The notes beneath the pieces were generated by a model. That model had not been told where the DNA came from. It did no database searches and saw only the letters and a program-made list of their open reading frames with translations. Shown in pieces: positions 51,564 to 60,420 of a stretch of DNA of 64,000 bases. Source of the DNA: Streptomyces sp. NBC_00376 (GTDB lineage Bacteria > Actinomycetota > Actinomycetes > Streptomycetales > Streptomycetaceae); NCBI RefSeq assembly GCF_036077095.1, contig NZ_CP107960.1, positions 5,518,001-5,582,000 on the forward strand. Direction: 5' to 3'. The position numbers and the translations under genes were made by a program. Each line of letters begins with the position of its first letter. The first letter of the stretch is position 1.

Positions 51564-52922
51564 CTATGGGGCGGCGGCCTCCGCCACCTCCGCGTACCGC
51601 TCCAGGAACTCCCGTACCTCCGCCACGCCGCGCTGCGGCACCAGCACACCCGCGGCCTGGGCCAGCATCGCCCGGATGCGGGTCGACCGGACGCGGTCCA
51701 GCAGGTCCAGCACCTGATGGCCCGCCGCCGCAGCCTCCGCGGCCCGGCCCGCCCGCGCGAGGTCCCAGGTCAGCTCGGCCCGGTACAGCGCCAGGTTCCG
51801 GGTGAAGTGCGGGTCCTGGAGCCGGGTGGCCCGCAGCGCGTGCCCGGCCGCCCGGGACCAGTCGCCCAGCGCCGACCAGCACTGCGCCTGGAGCATCTCC
51901 AGCTCCGCCTCCCGGAAGAACGTCATCCACTCCGGATCGGCGTCGCGGGGTCCGCGCCCGAACGCGGTGTGCGCCCGGCCGATCGCCCGCTCGCAGCCCG
52001 TACGGTCCCCGAGCCCCGCCCGGCCCCCCGCCTCGCGCAGCGCGAGCAGCGCCAGCAGCCGGGGCGAGCCCAGCGCCTGCGCCGCCCGCTGCCCGGCCTC
52101 CGCCGCGCGCACGGACTCGCGGGGCCGACCGGTGTCCCGGGCCAGGAACGACGTGTTGCAGAACGCGTGCGCCTCCAGCGCCGCGTCACCGGCCACCCGC
52201 GCCGTGGCGAGGGCCTCCGCGTAGTGCGAGCGGGCGTCCTCGTACCGGCCCGAGTCATGGGCCAGCCAGCCCACCGAGATGGCCAGTTCGCCCGCTCCGG
52301 CATGCAGCCGGTCGGCGGTGGAGCGCTTGGTGGCCGTCCCGGAGTCGAGCAACGCGTACGCCGCCCGCAGCGGCCGGGACGCCCTGCGGTACAGGCCGTC
52401 GCCGCCGTGCCGGTCGTCGAGCAGCCGGATCTGCCGCACCGCCTTCTCGACGGCGCCGACCTCTCTCTCGCCGACCCGGCGCGGGTCGGGCAGGACGGCG
52501 GCAGCGGCGGACGTGCCGCCCGGGCCCAGGCCCAGGGTCGCGGCCGCCATCGTGGTGGTGCCGCTCGTCATGAATACGCGACGCAGCACGTCGCTCTCCT
52601 CGTCGGTGTCGCTGTGGAGCGCAGGGGGCGGTGGGGATTCGGCGGTGGCCCGCGCCGCCCGGCCGCGCACGGTTTCGCGCGGCGAGAAGCCCAGGTCCGC
52701 CAGGGTCCTCCCGGGGTACATGTGCAGGAAGACCCGTTCGTACGCGTAGTTCGGGCAGCGGATCTCCCCGGACTCCACGCGTCCGATGTACCGGGCGTCG
52801 CACGCGACCTGCTCGCCGATCTCACGGGCGGACCTGCGTACCGCGGCAGCGAACTCCCCGGCGGAGCGCTGTCCGCGCAGCCGCCGGAAGGCGAGGTTGG
52901 GAACTGCCCCTGTCGACACCAT
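51564..52922 (-). CDS. XRE-type regulator with TPR-like C-terminal domain
   Basis: A 452-residue regulator. The N-terminal helix-turn-helix (about residues 12-70) contains FAAAVRRSAREIGEQVACDA and RYIGRVESGEIRCPNYAYER. The remainder (about 140-440) is a solenoid of helical repeats such as GRYEDARSHYAEALATARVA, like the TPR domains that sense peptides or proteins. A short hydrophobic stretch at about 115-140 (MAAATLGLGPGG) resembles a buried signal. ATG 52922 is the start, with GTG 52919 possible. A small protein gene starts divergently at 53167, a pairing seen elsewhere in Streptomyces. Confidence 0.83.
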   Translation of the reverse strand: MVSTGAVPNLAFRRLRGQRSAGEFAAAVRRSAREIGEQVACDARYIGRVESGEIRCPNYAYERVFLHMYPGRTLADLGFSPRETVRGRAARATAESPPPPALHSDTDEESDVLRRVFMTSGTTTMAAATLGLGPGGTSAAAAVLPDPRRVGEREVGAVEKAVRQIRLLDDRHGGDGLYRRASRPLRAAYALLDSGTATKRSTADRLHAGAGELAISVGWLAHDSGRYEDARSHYAEALATARVAGDAALEAHAFCNTSFLARDTGRPRESVRAAEAGQRAAQALGSPRLLALLALREAGGRAGLGDRTGCERAIGRAHTAFGRGPRDADPEWMTFFREAELEMLQAQCWSALGDWSRAAGHALRATRLQDPHFTRNLALYRAELTWDLARAGRAAEAAAAGHQVLDLLDRVRSTRIRAMLAQAAGVLVPQRGVAEVREFLERYAEVAEAAAP

Positions 52923-53166
52923 GGACCGGAACCTCTCTTCCGCAGCCGGGGTTCCTGCTTCCGGTGTCCCCGGCGGAGCAAGAACGTACCCGCTGTGACG
53001 GGCCGCACATAGAGCGTTTACGGGCAAAGCCGGGCATCTCGCCCACGATCCGCCATGAACTGCCACCCTTTGCGGCGGCGTGGCACCGTAGCCCTTGACG
53101 CGGTCGGCGCGTTGGTCCATGCGGAGACGGAAACCGACTCCGCCCGGCGATGAGAGGAGAGGTCCC

Positions 53167-53610
53167 TTGTTGCATCCCGGCACGGAGACCGACGCACGGA
53201 CGACTGCGACGCCCCCGGCCGCGACGGGTGCCGCGGCACCCGCGTCCGCGGAGGGCCACGGGGCCGAGCCCTGCGACCTGGTGACCGTCCCGGCCCGCCA
53301 GGGCCTGGAGGCCGTGGACATCCTGCGCCGGGACGCCGAGCGGGACATCGGCCCGGTCCTGCACGACGGCACCTGCGACACCCTCGGCTTCCTGGTGCCG
53401 CCGGGGACCGCCGAGGGGTGGGACGTACCGGGCAGCGCCTGTACGCAGACCGCCGGCCGCGGGCTGCGCATCCCCGCCGAGCCGCCGGTCACCGGCAGCG
53501 GCTGGCTGCTGCCGCCCGAGGGCGACGCCCCGGTCACCGACCCGGCCGTGCTGCGGGCCGCACTCGACCAGGCGGCCCGGCTGATCGAGGCGGCCGACAG
53601 CTGCCGCTGA
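53167..53610 (+). CDS. Small conserved protein divergent from the XRE/TPR regulator
   Basis: A 147-residue soluble protein. After an Ala/Thr-rich start of about 35 residues, the conserved part has DTLGFLVPPGTAEGWDVPG, ACTQTAGRGLRIP and a C-terminal helix AVLRAALDQAARLIEAAD. It starts at TTG 53167 or 53170 behind GAGGAGAGG. The likely promoter TTGACG at 53093 faces it. Such proteins occur beside helix-turn-helix regulators in Streptomyces; function unknown, possibly a target or partner of the regulator. Confidence 0.7.
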   Translation: MLHPGTETDARTTATPPAATGAAAPASAEGHGAEPCDLVTVPARQGLEAVDILRRDAERDIGPVLHDGTCDTLGFLVPPGTAEGWDVPGSACTQTAGRGLRIPAEPPVTGSGWLLPPEGDAPVTDPAVLRAALDQAARLIEAADSCR

Positions 53611-53789
53611 CCGCAGGCTCACCGGCCGCGTGCCCAGGAGCTGACCCCCGGTCCGCCTGGTCCAGCGATCATGCGCTGACCACCGGTCCACCGGCCGCGC
53701 ACCCATAATGGGCAGGTGGGCGGGTTTCCCCGGCACGGCCGGTTCCGTACCGGTCCGGAGCGAAGAGCAGTGAGCAGGCACGAGCAGCG

Positions 53790-54737
53790 GTGGCACGTCG
53801 AGGAGCGTCGGGCGGGGGTGCGGGCGCCCGTAAGCGGGCCGACCGCAAGGACGACGGCAGGACCGGGAGCAGGACCGAACGCGGTACCGGGCGAGCCGGG
53901 CGCAGGACGGAGCCCCTCGCCGAACCGGTGGACGGCTCCCTCGCCGAACTGGTGCCCGACCGGGAGCGGCCGCACGCCTGGACGCTGACGCTGGACGGCG
54001 CCCCGCAGTCCCATGTGGACCTCGACGACCCCACGTTCCTGTCCTTCGAGTACCAGCGCAGGATCGGCCACATCGCCGATCTCGTCGCACCCCCCGGACA
54101 GCCCCTGCACGTGGTGCACCTGGGCGGCGGCGCCTTCACGCTCGCCCGCTACATCGCCGCGACCCGGCCCCGGTCCACCCAGCAGGTCATCGAGGTGGAC
54201 GCCGCCCTCGTCCAACTGGTCCGCCGGGAACTGCCGCTGGACCCGCAGGCCAGGATCCGGGTCAGGGCCACCGACGCCCGCGCCGGGCTCGGGAAGATCC
54301 AGGACGGCTGGGCGGATCTCGTCATCGCCGACGTCTTCAGCGGGGCCCGCACCCCCGCACACCTCACCAGCACCGAATTCCTCGCCGAGGTCCGCCGGGT
54401 CCTGAAGCCCGGCGGGAGCTACGTCGCCAACCTCGCGGACGGGCCGCCGCTGACCCATCTGCGGGGCCAGATCGCCACCGCGGCCACGGTCTTCCCGGAA
54501 CTGGCACTGGCCGCCGACCCGACCGTGTGGCGCGGCCGCCGCTTCGGCAACGCCGTGCTGCTCGCCTCGGACCTGCCGCTGAAGGTCGCGGAGCTGACCC
54601 GCCGGGTGGCGACCGATCCGCATCCCGGACGCGTCGAACACGGGCGGGCGCTGGCCGACTTCACCGGCGGCGCGGCCGCGGTGAGCGACGCGGACGCCAA
54701 GCCGTCCCCGGCGCCGCCGCCCTCGGCCTTCGGCTGA
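53790..54737 (+). CDS. Spermidine-synthase-like methyltransferase-fold protein
   Basis: A 315-residue soluble protein with a basic, disordered N-terminus (about 45 residues). The Rossmann-like core has VVHLGGGAFTLARYIA (motif I), QQVIEVDAALVQLV (motif II), ARIRVRATDARAGL and DLVIADVFSG. This is the spermidine synthase fold, but the set of polyamine-binding acidic residues cannot be confirmed, so it is described as spermidine-synthase-like. GTG 53790 is the start. The stop is followed by 90 nt before the response regulator. Confidence 0.82.
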   Translation: MARRGASGGGAGARKRADRKDDGRTGSRTERGTGRAGRRTEPLAEPVDGSLAELVPDRERPHAWTLTLDGAPQSHVDLDDPTFLSFEYQRRIGHIADLVAPPGQPLHVVHLGGGAFTLARYIAATRPRSTQQVIEVDAALVQLVRRELPLDPQARIRVRATDARAGLGKIQDGWADLVIADVFSGARTPAHLTSTEFLAEVRRVLKPGGSYVANLADGPPLTHLRGQIATAATVFPELALAADPTVWRGRRFGNAVLLASDLPLKVAELTRRVATDPHPGRVEHGRALADFTGGAAAVSDADAKPSPAPPPSAFG

Positions 54738-54827
54738 ACCCGCACATCCTGCCCCATCGGGACGCCCGTTGTCCCGGTTCCCCCGCAGGCGGTATCGCCG
54801 CGCCCCGGATGCCGTACGGTGCCGCCC

Positions 54828-55532
54828 ATGGCAAGTGTGCTCGTGGTCGAGGACGACCAGTTCGTACGTTCCGCCCTCATCCGGCACCTGACCGAGGCGT
54901 CCCATACGGTGCGCAGCGTGGGCACCGCGCTCGAAGCCCTGCGCGAGGTCGCCCACTTCCGCTTCGACATGGTCGTCCTCGACCTCGGCCTGCCCGACCT
55001 CGACGGCGCCGAGGCGCTGAAGATGCTCCGGGGCATCACCGACGTGCCGGTGATCGTCGCCACCGCGCGGGACGACGAGAGCGAGATCGTCCGGCTGCTC
55101 AACGACGGCGCGGACGACTACCTCACCAAGCCGTTCTCGGTGGAGCACCTGTCCGCACGGATGGCCGCCGTGCTGCGCCGCTCGCGCGCCGCCGGGGGCG
55201 AGGCACCGCTGCCGAGCGTCATCCGGGTCGGCGGGCTCGCCATGGATCCGCTGCGCCGCCAGGCCGAACTGGACGGCACCGCACTCGACCTGACGCGCCG
55301 TGAGTTCGACCTGCTCGCCTTCCTCGCGGGCCGGCCCGGGGTCGTCGTGCCCCGCAAGGAACTCCTGGCCCAGGTCTGGCAGCAGTCCTACGGCGACGAC
55401 CAGACCATCGACGTCCATCTCTCCTGGCTGCGCCGGAAGCTGGGGGAGACGGCCGCCCGGCCGCGCTATCTGCACACCCTGCGCGGCGTCGGCGTGAAGC
55501 TTGAGCCACCCGCTCCGGAGCGGCCCGCATGA
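54828..55532 (+). CDS. OmpR-family response regulator, apparently without its kinase
   Basis: A 234-residue two-component regulator. The receiver domain has the acidic pair VVEDDQF, the phosphoacceptor Asp in VVLDLGLPDLDGAEAL, the Thr/Ser in VIVATARDD and Lys in LTKPFS. The C-terminal winged helix has LTRREFDLLAFLAGRPG and YLHTLRGVGVKLE. ATG 54828 is the start. The stop overlaps an ATG (ATGA at 55529-55532), the usual junction with a histidine kinase gene, but the frame that starts there reads MRWAIRPK and then only Pro/Arg/Ser-rich sequence of 91 codons, ending inside leuA. A kinase gene seems to have been deleted. Confidence 0.9.
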   Translation: MASVLVVEDDQFVRSALIRHLTEASHTVRSVGTALEALREVAHFRFDMVVLDLGLPDLDGAEALKMLRGITDVPVIVATARDDESEIVRLLNDGADDYLTKPFSVEHLSARMAAVLRRSRAAGGEAPLPSVIRVGGLAMDPLRRQAELDGTALDLTRREFDLLAFLAGRPGVVVPRKELLAQVWQQSYGDDQTIDVHLSWLRRKLGETAARPRYLHTLRGVGVKLEPPAPERPA

Positions 55533-55754
55533 GATGGGCCATTCGACCCAAGAGCCCCCGTTCCCACCCCGCGAACCCGCCGGGCAGGACTCACTCCCGC
55601 TCACCACGACTCGCTCCAGCTCACCGGGCCGACAGCAGCTCACAACCCCGCCCGCGCGTTCCGCCACGCACGCAGACCGTCCACCCCCGCCCGCGCGTTC
55701 CGGCCGGCCCCCGTCCCCCCACCCCCGGCCGGGACGCGCGCCCCTGTCCGCCCG

Positions 55755-57521
55755 TCAGGCGGCCCGGTTCACCGCCGACAGCACCGCCAGGATCGAGGCC
55801 GTGAGGACGGAGGTGTCCTGGCCCGCACCCCAGCACACCTCTTCGCCCACCCGGCACTCCACGTACGCCATCGCCGGGCTGCCCTGCCCCGCACCCGTCG
55901 CGTGCTCCGTGAAGTCGAGGATGTCCACCTCGATGCCCGCGGCGGCCAGCGCACGGGTGAACGCCGACACCGGGCCATTGCCCGTGCCCTCGTAGTCGCC
56001 CTCCCGGTCGTCCACCCGCAGCGAGCAGATGAACCGGTGCTCACCGGCCGGGTTCCGGTCCGTCGACCAGGAGGTCAGGGCGACGTTCCCGTCGCGCCCG
56101 GGGGCCAGGTACGCCGCGTCGAACAGCTCCCACAGATCCTTCGGGGTGGCCTCCAGGCCGCTGTCGTCGGTCGCGGCCTGCACCGTGCGGGAGAAGTCGG
56201 CGCGCAGCCGGGCCGGCAGGTCCACCCCGTAGTTGCTCCGCAGCAGATGGGCGATGCCGCCCTTCCCGGACTGGCTGTTGACCCGGATGACCGCCTCGTA
56301 CGTACGCCCCACATCCGCCGGGTCGATCGGCAGGTACGGCACCGACCACAGCTCGGAGCCACTGCTCGCGCGGTGGGCGAAGCCCTTGCTGATGGCGTCC
56401 TGATGGGTGCCGGAGAACGCCGTGTACACGAGATCGCCGCCGTAGGGGTGGCGAGGCGGCACCGGCAGCCGGTTGCAGTACTCGACCGTGCGGCGGATCT
56501 CGTCGATGTCTGAGAAGTCGACCATCGGGTCGACGCCCTGGGCGTGCAGATTGAGGGCCAGGTTGACCAGGTCGACATTGCCGGTGCGCTCCCCGTTGCC
56601 GAACAGGCAGCCCTCCACCCGCTGCGCGCCCGCCAGTACGGCGAGTTCGGCGCAGGCGGTGCCGGTGCCGCGGTCGTTGTGCGGATGGACGGAGAGGATC
56701 ACCGAGTCGCGCCGGTCCAGATGGCGGTGCATGTACTCGATCTGGTCCGCGTACACGTTCGGCGTCGCGATCTCCACCGTGGCGGGCAGGTTGTGGATGA
56801 CCGGCCGGTCCGGGGAGGCGTCCCACAGGGCGGTGAGGCTGTTGCAGATCTCCAGGATGAAATCCGGCTCGGTGAGGATGAACACCTCGGGCGAGAACTC
56901 GAACCTGATGTCCGCCCCGGGCCGTGCCCGCGCCAGCCGCTCCATCCGCCGCGCGGACTCCAGCACCGTGGAGTGCACCTCGGCCCTGCTGCGGCCGAGC
57001 ACCACGTCGCGCCAGACGGGTGCGGTCGGGATGTACAGATGGACGACCGCGCGGGCCATCCCGACGATGGACTCGAAGGTCCGCTCGATCAGTTCCGGTT
57101 TGGCCGGGGTGAAGACGACCACGGTGACGTCGTCCGGCACCGCGTCGCCCTCGGCCAGGTGCCGGACGAAGTCGAAGTCGGTGCGGCTCGCGGAGGGATA
57201 GCCGATCTCGATCTCCTTGAAGCCCATCGCGACGAGCAGATCGAACATCCGGCGCTTGCGCGGCGTGTCCATGGGCTCGGCCAGCGCCTGGTTGCCGTCG
57301 CGCAGGTCCACCGGCACCCAGAGCGGGGCGCGTTCGATACGGGCCTGCGGCCAGGTGCGGCCGGTCAGCGGGACCTCGACGCGGTCGAAGGCCGAGCGGT
57401 AGCGATGGGAGGGCATGGAGCTCGCCCGCTGCGGATTCCAGCGGGGGGCGTCGGCGGGCACGGGCCCGCGCGGGGTGCAGATCGTGGGGAAGCCGTGCAT
57501 CGGTGACTGACGGTCGGACAT
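55755..57521 (-). CDS. leuA: 2-isopropylmalate synthase LeuA
   Basis: A 588-residue enzyme catalysing the first committed step of leucine synthesis, condensing acetyl-CoA with 2-oxoisovalerate. The catalytic barrel has [15 protein letters not shown] with its metal-binding Asp, [12 protein letters not shown] and [13 protein letters not shown] with the metal-binding His. The C-terminal regulatory domain (about 450-588) with [19 protein letters not shown] binds leucine for feedback inhibition. ATG 57521 is the start, with ATG 57542 as an alternative. Upstream, a leucine-rich leader peptide and competing hairpins indicate attenuation. Confidence 0.95.
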   Translation of the reverse strand: MSDRQSPMHGFPTICTPRGPVPADAPRWNPQRASSMPSHRYRSAFDRVEVPLTGRTWPQARIERAPLWVPVDLRDGNQALAEPMDTPRKRRMFDLLVAMGFKEIEIGYPSASRTDFDFVRHLAEGDAVPDDVTVVVFTPAKPELIERTFESIVGMARAVVHLYIPTAPVWRDVVLGRSRAEVHSTVLESARRMERLARARPGADIRFEFSPEVFILTEPDFILEICNSLTALWDASPDRPVIHNLPATVEIATPNVYADQIEYMHRHLDRRDSVILSVHPHNDRGTGTACAELAVLAGAQRVEGCLFGNGERTGNVDLVNLALNLHAQGVDPMVDFSDIDEIRRTVEYCNRLPVPPRHPYGGDLVYTAFSGTHQDAISKGFAHRASSGSELWSVPYLPIDPADVGRTYEAVIRVNSQSGKGGIAHLLRSNYGVDLPARLRADFSRTVQAATDDSGLEATPKDLWELFDAAYLAPGRDGNVALTSWSTDRNPAGEHRFICSLRVDDREGDYEGTGNGPVSAFTRALAAAGIEVDILDFTEHATGAGQGSPAMAYVECRVGEEVCWGAGQDTSVLTASILAVLSAVNRAA

Positions 57522-57566
57522 GAGGACGGTCTCTTCTCGCATCGCCGGACGCGACCGGCGCAGCAC

Positions 57567-57610
57567 GGCATCCCGCGGCGGGGTGCCGGTCGCTTCAGGC
57601 CCCGCCGCGG
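57567..57610 (-). promoter_or_regulatory. leuA attenuator: mutually exclusive hairpins
   Basis: Hairpin A pairs 57567-57576 with 57578-57587 (GGCACCCCGC against GCGGGATGCC on the transcript, one mismatch). Hairpin B pairs 57573-57583 with 57600-57610 (11 bp perfect), using the end of the leader peptide codons. They share 57573-57583, so only one can form, and ribosome position on the leader would decide which. No clear U-tract follows hairpin A, so the termination step could be factor-dependent. Confidence 0.65.
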
Positions 57611-57642
57611 CAGCCGAGAAGAAGGAGACCGCTGAGCGTCAT
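57595..57642 (-). CDS. leuL: Leucine-rich leader peptide of leuA
   Basis: A 15-codon frame, [15 protein letters not shown], with five Leu codons, four in a row including two CTT codons that are rare in this DNA. It ends 73 nt upstream of the leuA start and overlaps the hairpin region. Leucine starvation would stall ribosomes on the LLLL run. Leucine-rich leaders before leuA are known in bacteria, including streptomycetes. Confidence 0.85.
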   Translation of the reverse strand: MTLSGLLLLGCRGGA

Positions 57643-57695
57643 GGCCGGTAGAGTAGCCAGAAAGCAAGTCCTCAGACAACCTGACAGGTGAACCC

Positions 57696-58388
57696 GTGTC
57701 CTCGCTCGGTCCGCTCCGCCCCAGCCCCCTGGTCGAACAGGCCACGAACCATCTGCGCGAGCAGATCACCGAGGGGCACTGGCCGGTCGGCACGCGGATT
57801 CCCGGCGAGACGACCCTGGCCAGGACACTCGGCGTGGGCCGCTCCACGGTCCGCGAGGCGGTACGCACGCTGGCCACGCTCGGGCTGCTCCGGTCCCGGC
57901 AGGGCGCGGGAGTCTTCGTCGTGGCCGACCGGGTGACGGAGGACTGGCCGGCGCGGCTGCGCCGGGCCGCGGTCACCGATGTGTACGAGGTGCGCATGCT
58001 GATCGAGGTCCAGGCCGCCCGGCTGGCCGCGAGCCGCCGCACGGACGAGGACCTGATCGCCCTCGACGCGGCGCTCACCGCACGGCGGGCGGCCGGGGCC
58101 GGGGGAGACGCGGGGTTCGTCGACGCGGACATCGCGCTGCACCGGGCCGTGGTGGCCGCCGCGCACAATCCCGTACTCACCGACCTCTTCGGCGAGTTCG
58201 CGCCCGCGCTGCGGCAGGGGCTGATCGACCTCGTGGAGCTGTTCGGCCTGCGCCGCGAGGACCCGGACCACGGCGACGCCGTCCATGACGCGCTGGTGCG
58301 GGCCGTGGTGGCCGGGGACGCGGAATCGGCGGGCCGGGCCGCGCAGACGGAACTCGAATCCACGCTGGCCCGGCTGCGGGAGGCGTAG
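57696..58388 (+). CDS. GntR-family regulator, FadR subfamily (FCD domain)
   Basis: A 230-residue regulator. The N-terminal winged helix has PGETTLARTLGVGRSTVREA and ends LLRSRQGAGVFVV. The C-terminal all-helical FCD domain has the metal-ligand pattern with Asp and His in DADIALHRAVVAAAHNPVL and later His in DPDHGDAVHDALVRAVV. It is divergent from leuA, 53 bp from the leader peptide, and could regulate it or a remote target. GTG 57696 is the start. Confidence 0.88.
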   Translation: MSSLGPLRPSPLVEQATNHLREQITEGHWPVGTRIPGETTLARTLGVGRSTVREAVRTLATLGLLRSRQGAGVFVVADRVTEDWPARLRRAAVTDVYEVRMLIEVQAARLAASRRTDEDLIALDAALTARRAAGAGGDAGFVDADIALHRAVVAAAHNPVLTDLFGEFAPALRQGLIDLVELFGLRREDPDHGDAVHDALVRAVVAGDAESAGRAAQTELESTLARLREA

Positions 58389-58741
58389 GGAGGGCCGACT
58401 CCAAAGGGAGAAGGCGGACGTGCCCGCGGCCGCCCCGCCGCGTGGCGCCCCGTTCACCTTCCGGCGGGCGGGCCGGTGTGAACCACGGATGACGGGAACC
58501 GCTGCCGGCGGCGGGCGCGGATGCGGGGTCCGGGGCGGCCGGAGTGCGGTGCGTCCTGCCCTCCACGCCGCCGACCTGCGCATTCCCCGGGCGGCATGAA
58601 ATTCCGGGCAGCGCATGCGGGTTGTGGCAAGCCCTCGGCAGGACACGGTCCCGTGACTTGCCGGACACGCTCGGGCAACGGAAGCGTCTTCAACTCTTGA
58701 CACCCACCCCTCCGAGGCAGGAACCTTCCGACATCGACGCA
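58389..58741 (+). other. Intergenic region before the cebE operator
   Basis: About 350 bp with no convincing gene. It contains a possible -35 element, TTGACA at 58697-58702, facing cebE, with a weak -10 (GAACCT) 18 nt further on. The region between the operator and cebE has CCCAGGAACACC repeated twice near 58850-58870. Confidence 0.45.
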
Positions 58742-58755
58742 TGGGAGCGCTCCCA
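58742..58755. promoter_or_regulatory. CebR box 1 (perfect), before cebE
   Basis: TGGGAGCGCTCCCA is an exact 14-bp palindrome and the known binding site of CebR, the LacI-type cellobiose repressor of Streptomyces. It lies 163 nt before cebE, just past the predicted promoter. Confidence 0.92.
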
Positions 58756-58918
58756 CGCCGGACGGCCCTCCCGCCCGACCGGCACCGCGCGCCCTCCCCC
58801 CTCACTCGGAAGACATCCGGAACACATCCGGTACGCCCCGCCCAGGAACACCCCGCCCAGGAACACCTCCCCCGGACGTCACCCCGGAACGTCCCACCCC
58901 GGAACAAGGAGCAGTGGA

Positions 58919-60247
58919 ATGCGCATCACCCGCACCGTCACCGGCCGGAGCCGCAGAGCCGCGGTCCTGGCCACCACGGGCCTGACGGCCTCGGCCCTGT
59001 TGCTGACCGGCTGCAGCAGCGACTCGGACCAGTCGGGCAGCACCGGCCCCGACGCGAACGGGAACATCACGCTGACCGTCGCCGACTTCGGGCAGTTCGG
59101 CTACAAGGAGGCCGGACTCTTCGCCAAGTACCACGAACTGCACCCGAACATCACGGTCAAGGAGAACGTCACCGCCGACGAGCAGGTCTACTACCCGAAG
59201 TTCCTTCAGCAGCTCAACACGGGCAGCGGGCTGGCCGACATCCAGGGCATCGAGGTCGGCCGGGTGAAGGAACTCGTCGACACCAAGGCGGACGCCTTCG
59301 CCGACCTGGCCGGGGTCATCGACGCCGGCCAGTGGGTCAACTGGAAGGCGCTGCAGGCCACCACCGACGACGGCAAGGTCATCGGAGCGGGCACCGACAT
59401 CGGTCCGATGTCGCTCTGCTACCGCCGGGACCTGTTCGAGCAGGCCGGGCTCCCGGCCGACCGCGAGGAGGTCGCCGCCAAGGTCGCCGGAGGCTGGGAC
59501 GACTACCTCAAGCTCGGCGAGGAGTACAGGAAGAAGGCCCCCAAGGGCACCTTCTACATGGACTCCGCCAGCGCCATGTACAACAGCGTGGTCTCCTCCA
59601 ACGAGGAGCAGTACTACGCCAAGGACGGCAAGGCGATCTACAAGGACAGCGCCGGCGTCAAGGCGGGCTGGAACCTCGCCGCCGAGGCCGCCGCGAAGGA
59701 TCTGACCGCCGGCCTGGCCCAGTTCCAGGACCCGTGGAAGGCCGCACTGCGCAAGGGCACGGTCGCCACGGTCGCCTGCCCCGCGTGGATGGCCGCGCAG
59801 ATCGCCACGTACGCCGGTGACGAGTTCAAGGGCAAGTGGGACATCGCCCGCACCCCGGGCGAGACCGCGGCCAACTGGGGCGGCTCCTTCCTCGCCGTGC
59901 CCGCCAAGGGAAAGAACGTCGAGGAGGCGCAGAAGCTAGTCAAGTGGCTGACCGCCCCCGAGCAGCAGGCCGCCGTGTTCAAGGCCGTCGGTGTCTTCCC
60001 GTCCAACAAGGGCGCCTACGAGCTCCCCGAGGTGAAGAGCGCCAAGCTCGCGTACTTCAACAACGCCCCCATCGGTGAGATCTACGCCGCGGAGGCCCAG
60101 GTCATCCCCGCGGCCGTGCTGGGCCCGAAGGACGGCATCATCAAGGACAGCATCTCCACCCAGATCAACAACATGGAGCAGCGGGGCACCGCGCCGGACG
60201 ACGCCTGGAAGGCCGCCACGGAGGCCATCGACAAGGTGATCGGCTGA
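58919..60247 (+). CDS. cebE: Cellobiose/cellotriose-binding lipoprotein CebE
   Basis: A 442-residue lipoprotein, the substrate-binding part of the cellobiose importer. The signal peptide ends with the lipobox LLTGC (Cys about residue 34) and the binding protein begins NITLTVADFGQFGYKEAG. CPAWMAAQIATYAGDEFKGK and the ANWGGSFLAVPAKGKN line match the sugar-binding group. ATG 58919 is preceded by AAGGAG. It is the first gene of cebEFG-bglC under a perfect CebR box. The energising ATPase is not encoded here; in Streptomyces it is the shared MsiK. Confidence 0.93.
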   Translation: MRITRTVTGRSRRAAVLATTGLTASALLLTGCSSDSDQSGSTGPDANGNITLTVADFGQFGYKEAGLFAKYHELHPNITVKENVTADEQVYYPKFLQQLNTGSGLADIQGIEVGRVKELVDTKADAFADLAGVIDAGQWVNWKALQATTDDGKVIGAGTDIGPMSLCYRRDLFEQAGLPADREEVAAKVAGGWDDYLKLGEEYRKKAPKGTFYMDSASAMYNSVVSSNEEQYYAKDGKAIYKDSAGVKAGWNLAAEAAAKDLTAGLAQFQDPWKAALRKGTVATVACPAWMAAQIATYAGDEFKGKWDIARTPGETAANWGGSFLAVPAKGKNVEEAQKLVKWLTAPEQQAAVFKAVGVFPSNKGAYELPEVKSAKLAYFNNAPIGEIYAAEAQVIPAAVLGPKDGIIKDSISTQINNMEQRGTAPDDAWKAATEAIDKVIG

Positions 60248-60266
60248 GCTCCCCATCGATGCGGGC

Positions 60267-60295
60267 GGCCGGGACCCCACCTTCGCGTCCCGGCC
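60267..60295 (+). terminator. Hairpin between cebE and cebF
   Basis: GGCCGGGAC (60267-60275) pairs perfectly with 60287-60295 around an 11-nt loop, and a second GGGGCC...GGCCCC hairpin follows at 60306-60330. Hairpins after binding-protein genes often raise the level of that mRNA segment over the permease genes, by stabilisation or partial termination. Confidence 0.5.
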
Positions 60296-60420
60296 CACCC
60301 GCACCGGGGCCGTTCTTCCTTGCCGGCCCCGCGCACGGACCCCGACACCACCGCCGGACCTGACCAGAACTCCGGCCTGCCCCTGCGGTGTCGGCACACC
60401 CCAGGGAAGGACTCCCACCT

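Noticed and set aside
55529..55804. A 91-codon frame after the response regulator
   Set aside because: Composition is Pro/Arg/Ser with no hydrophobic segment and it runs into leuA; treated as the relic of a lost kinase start and not as a gene.
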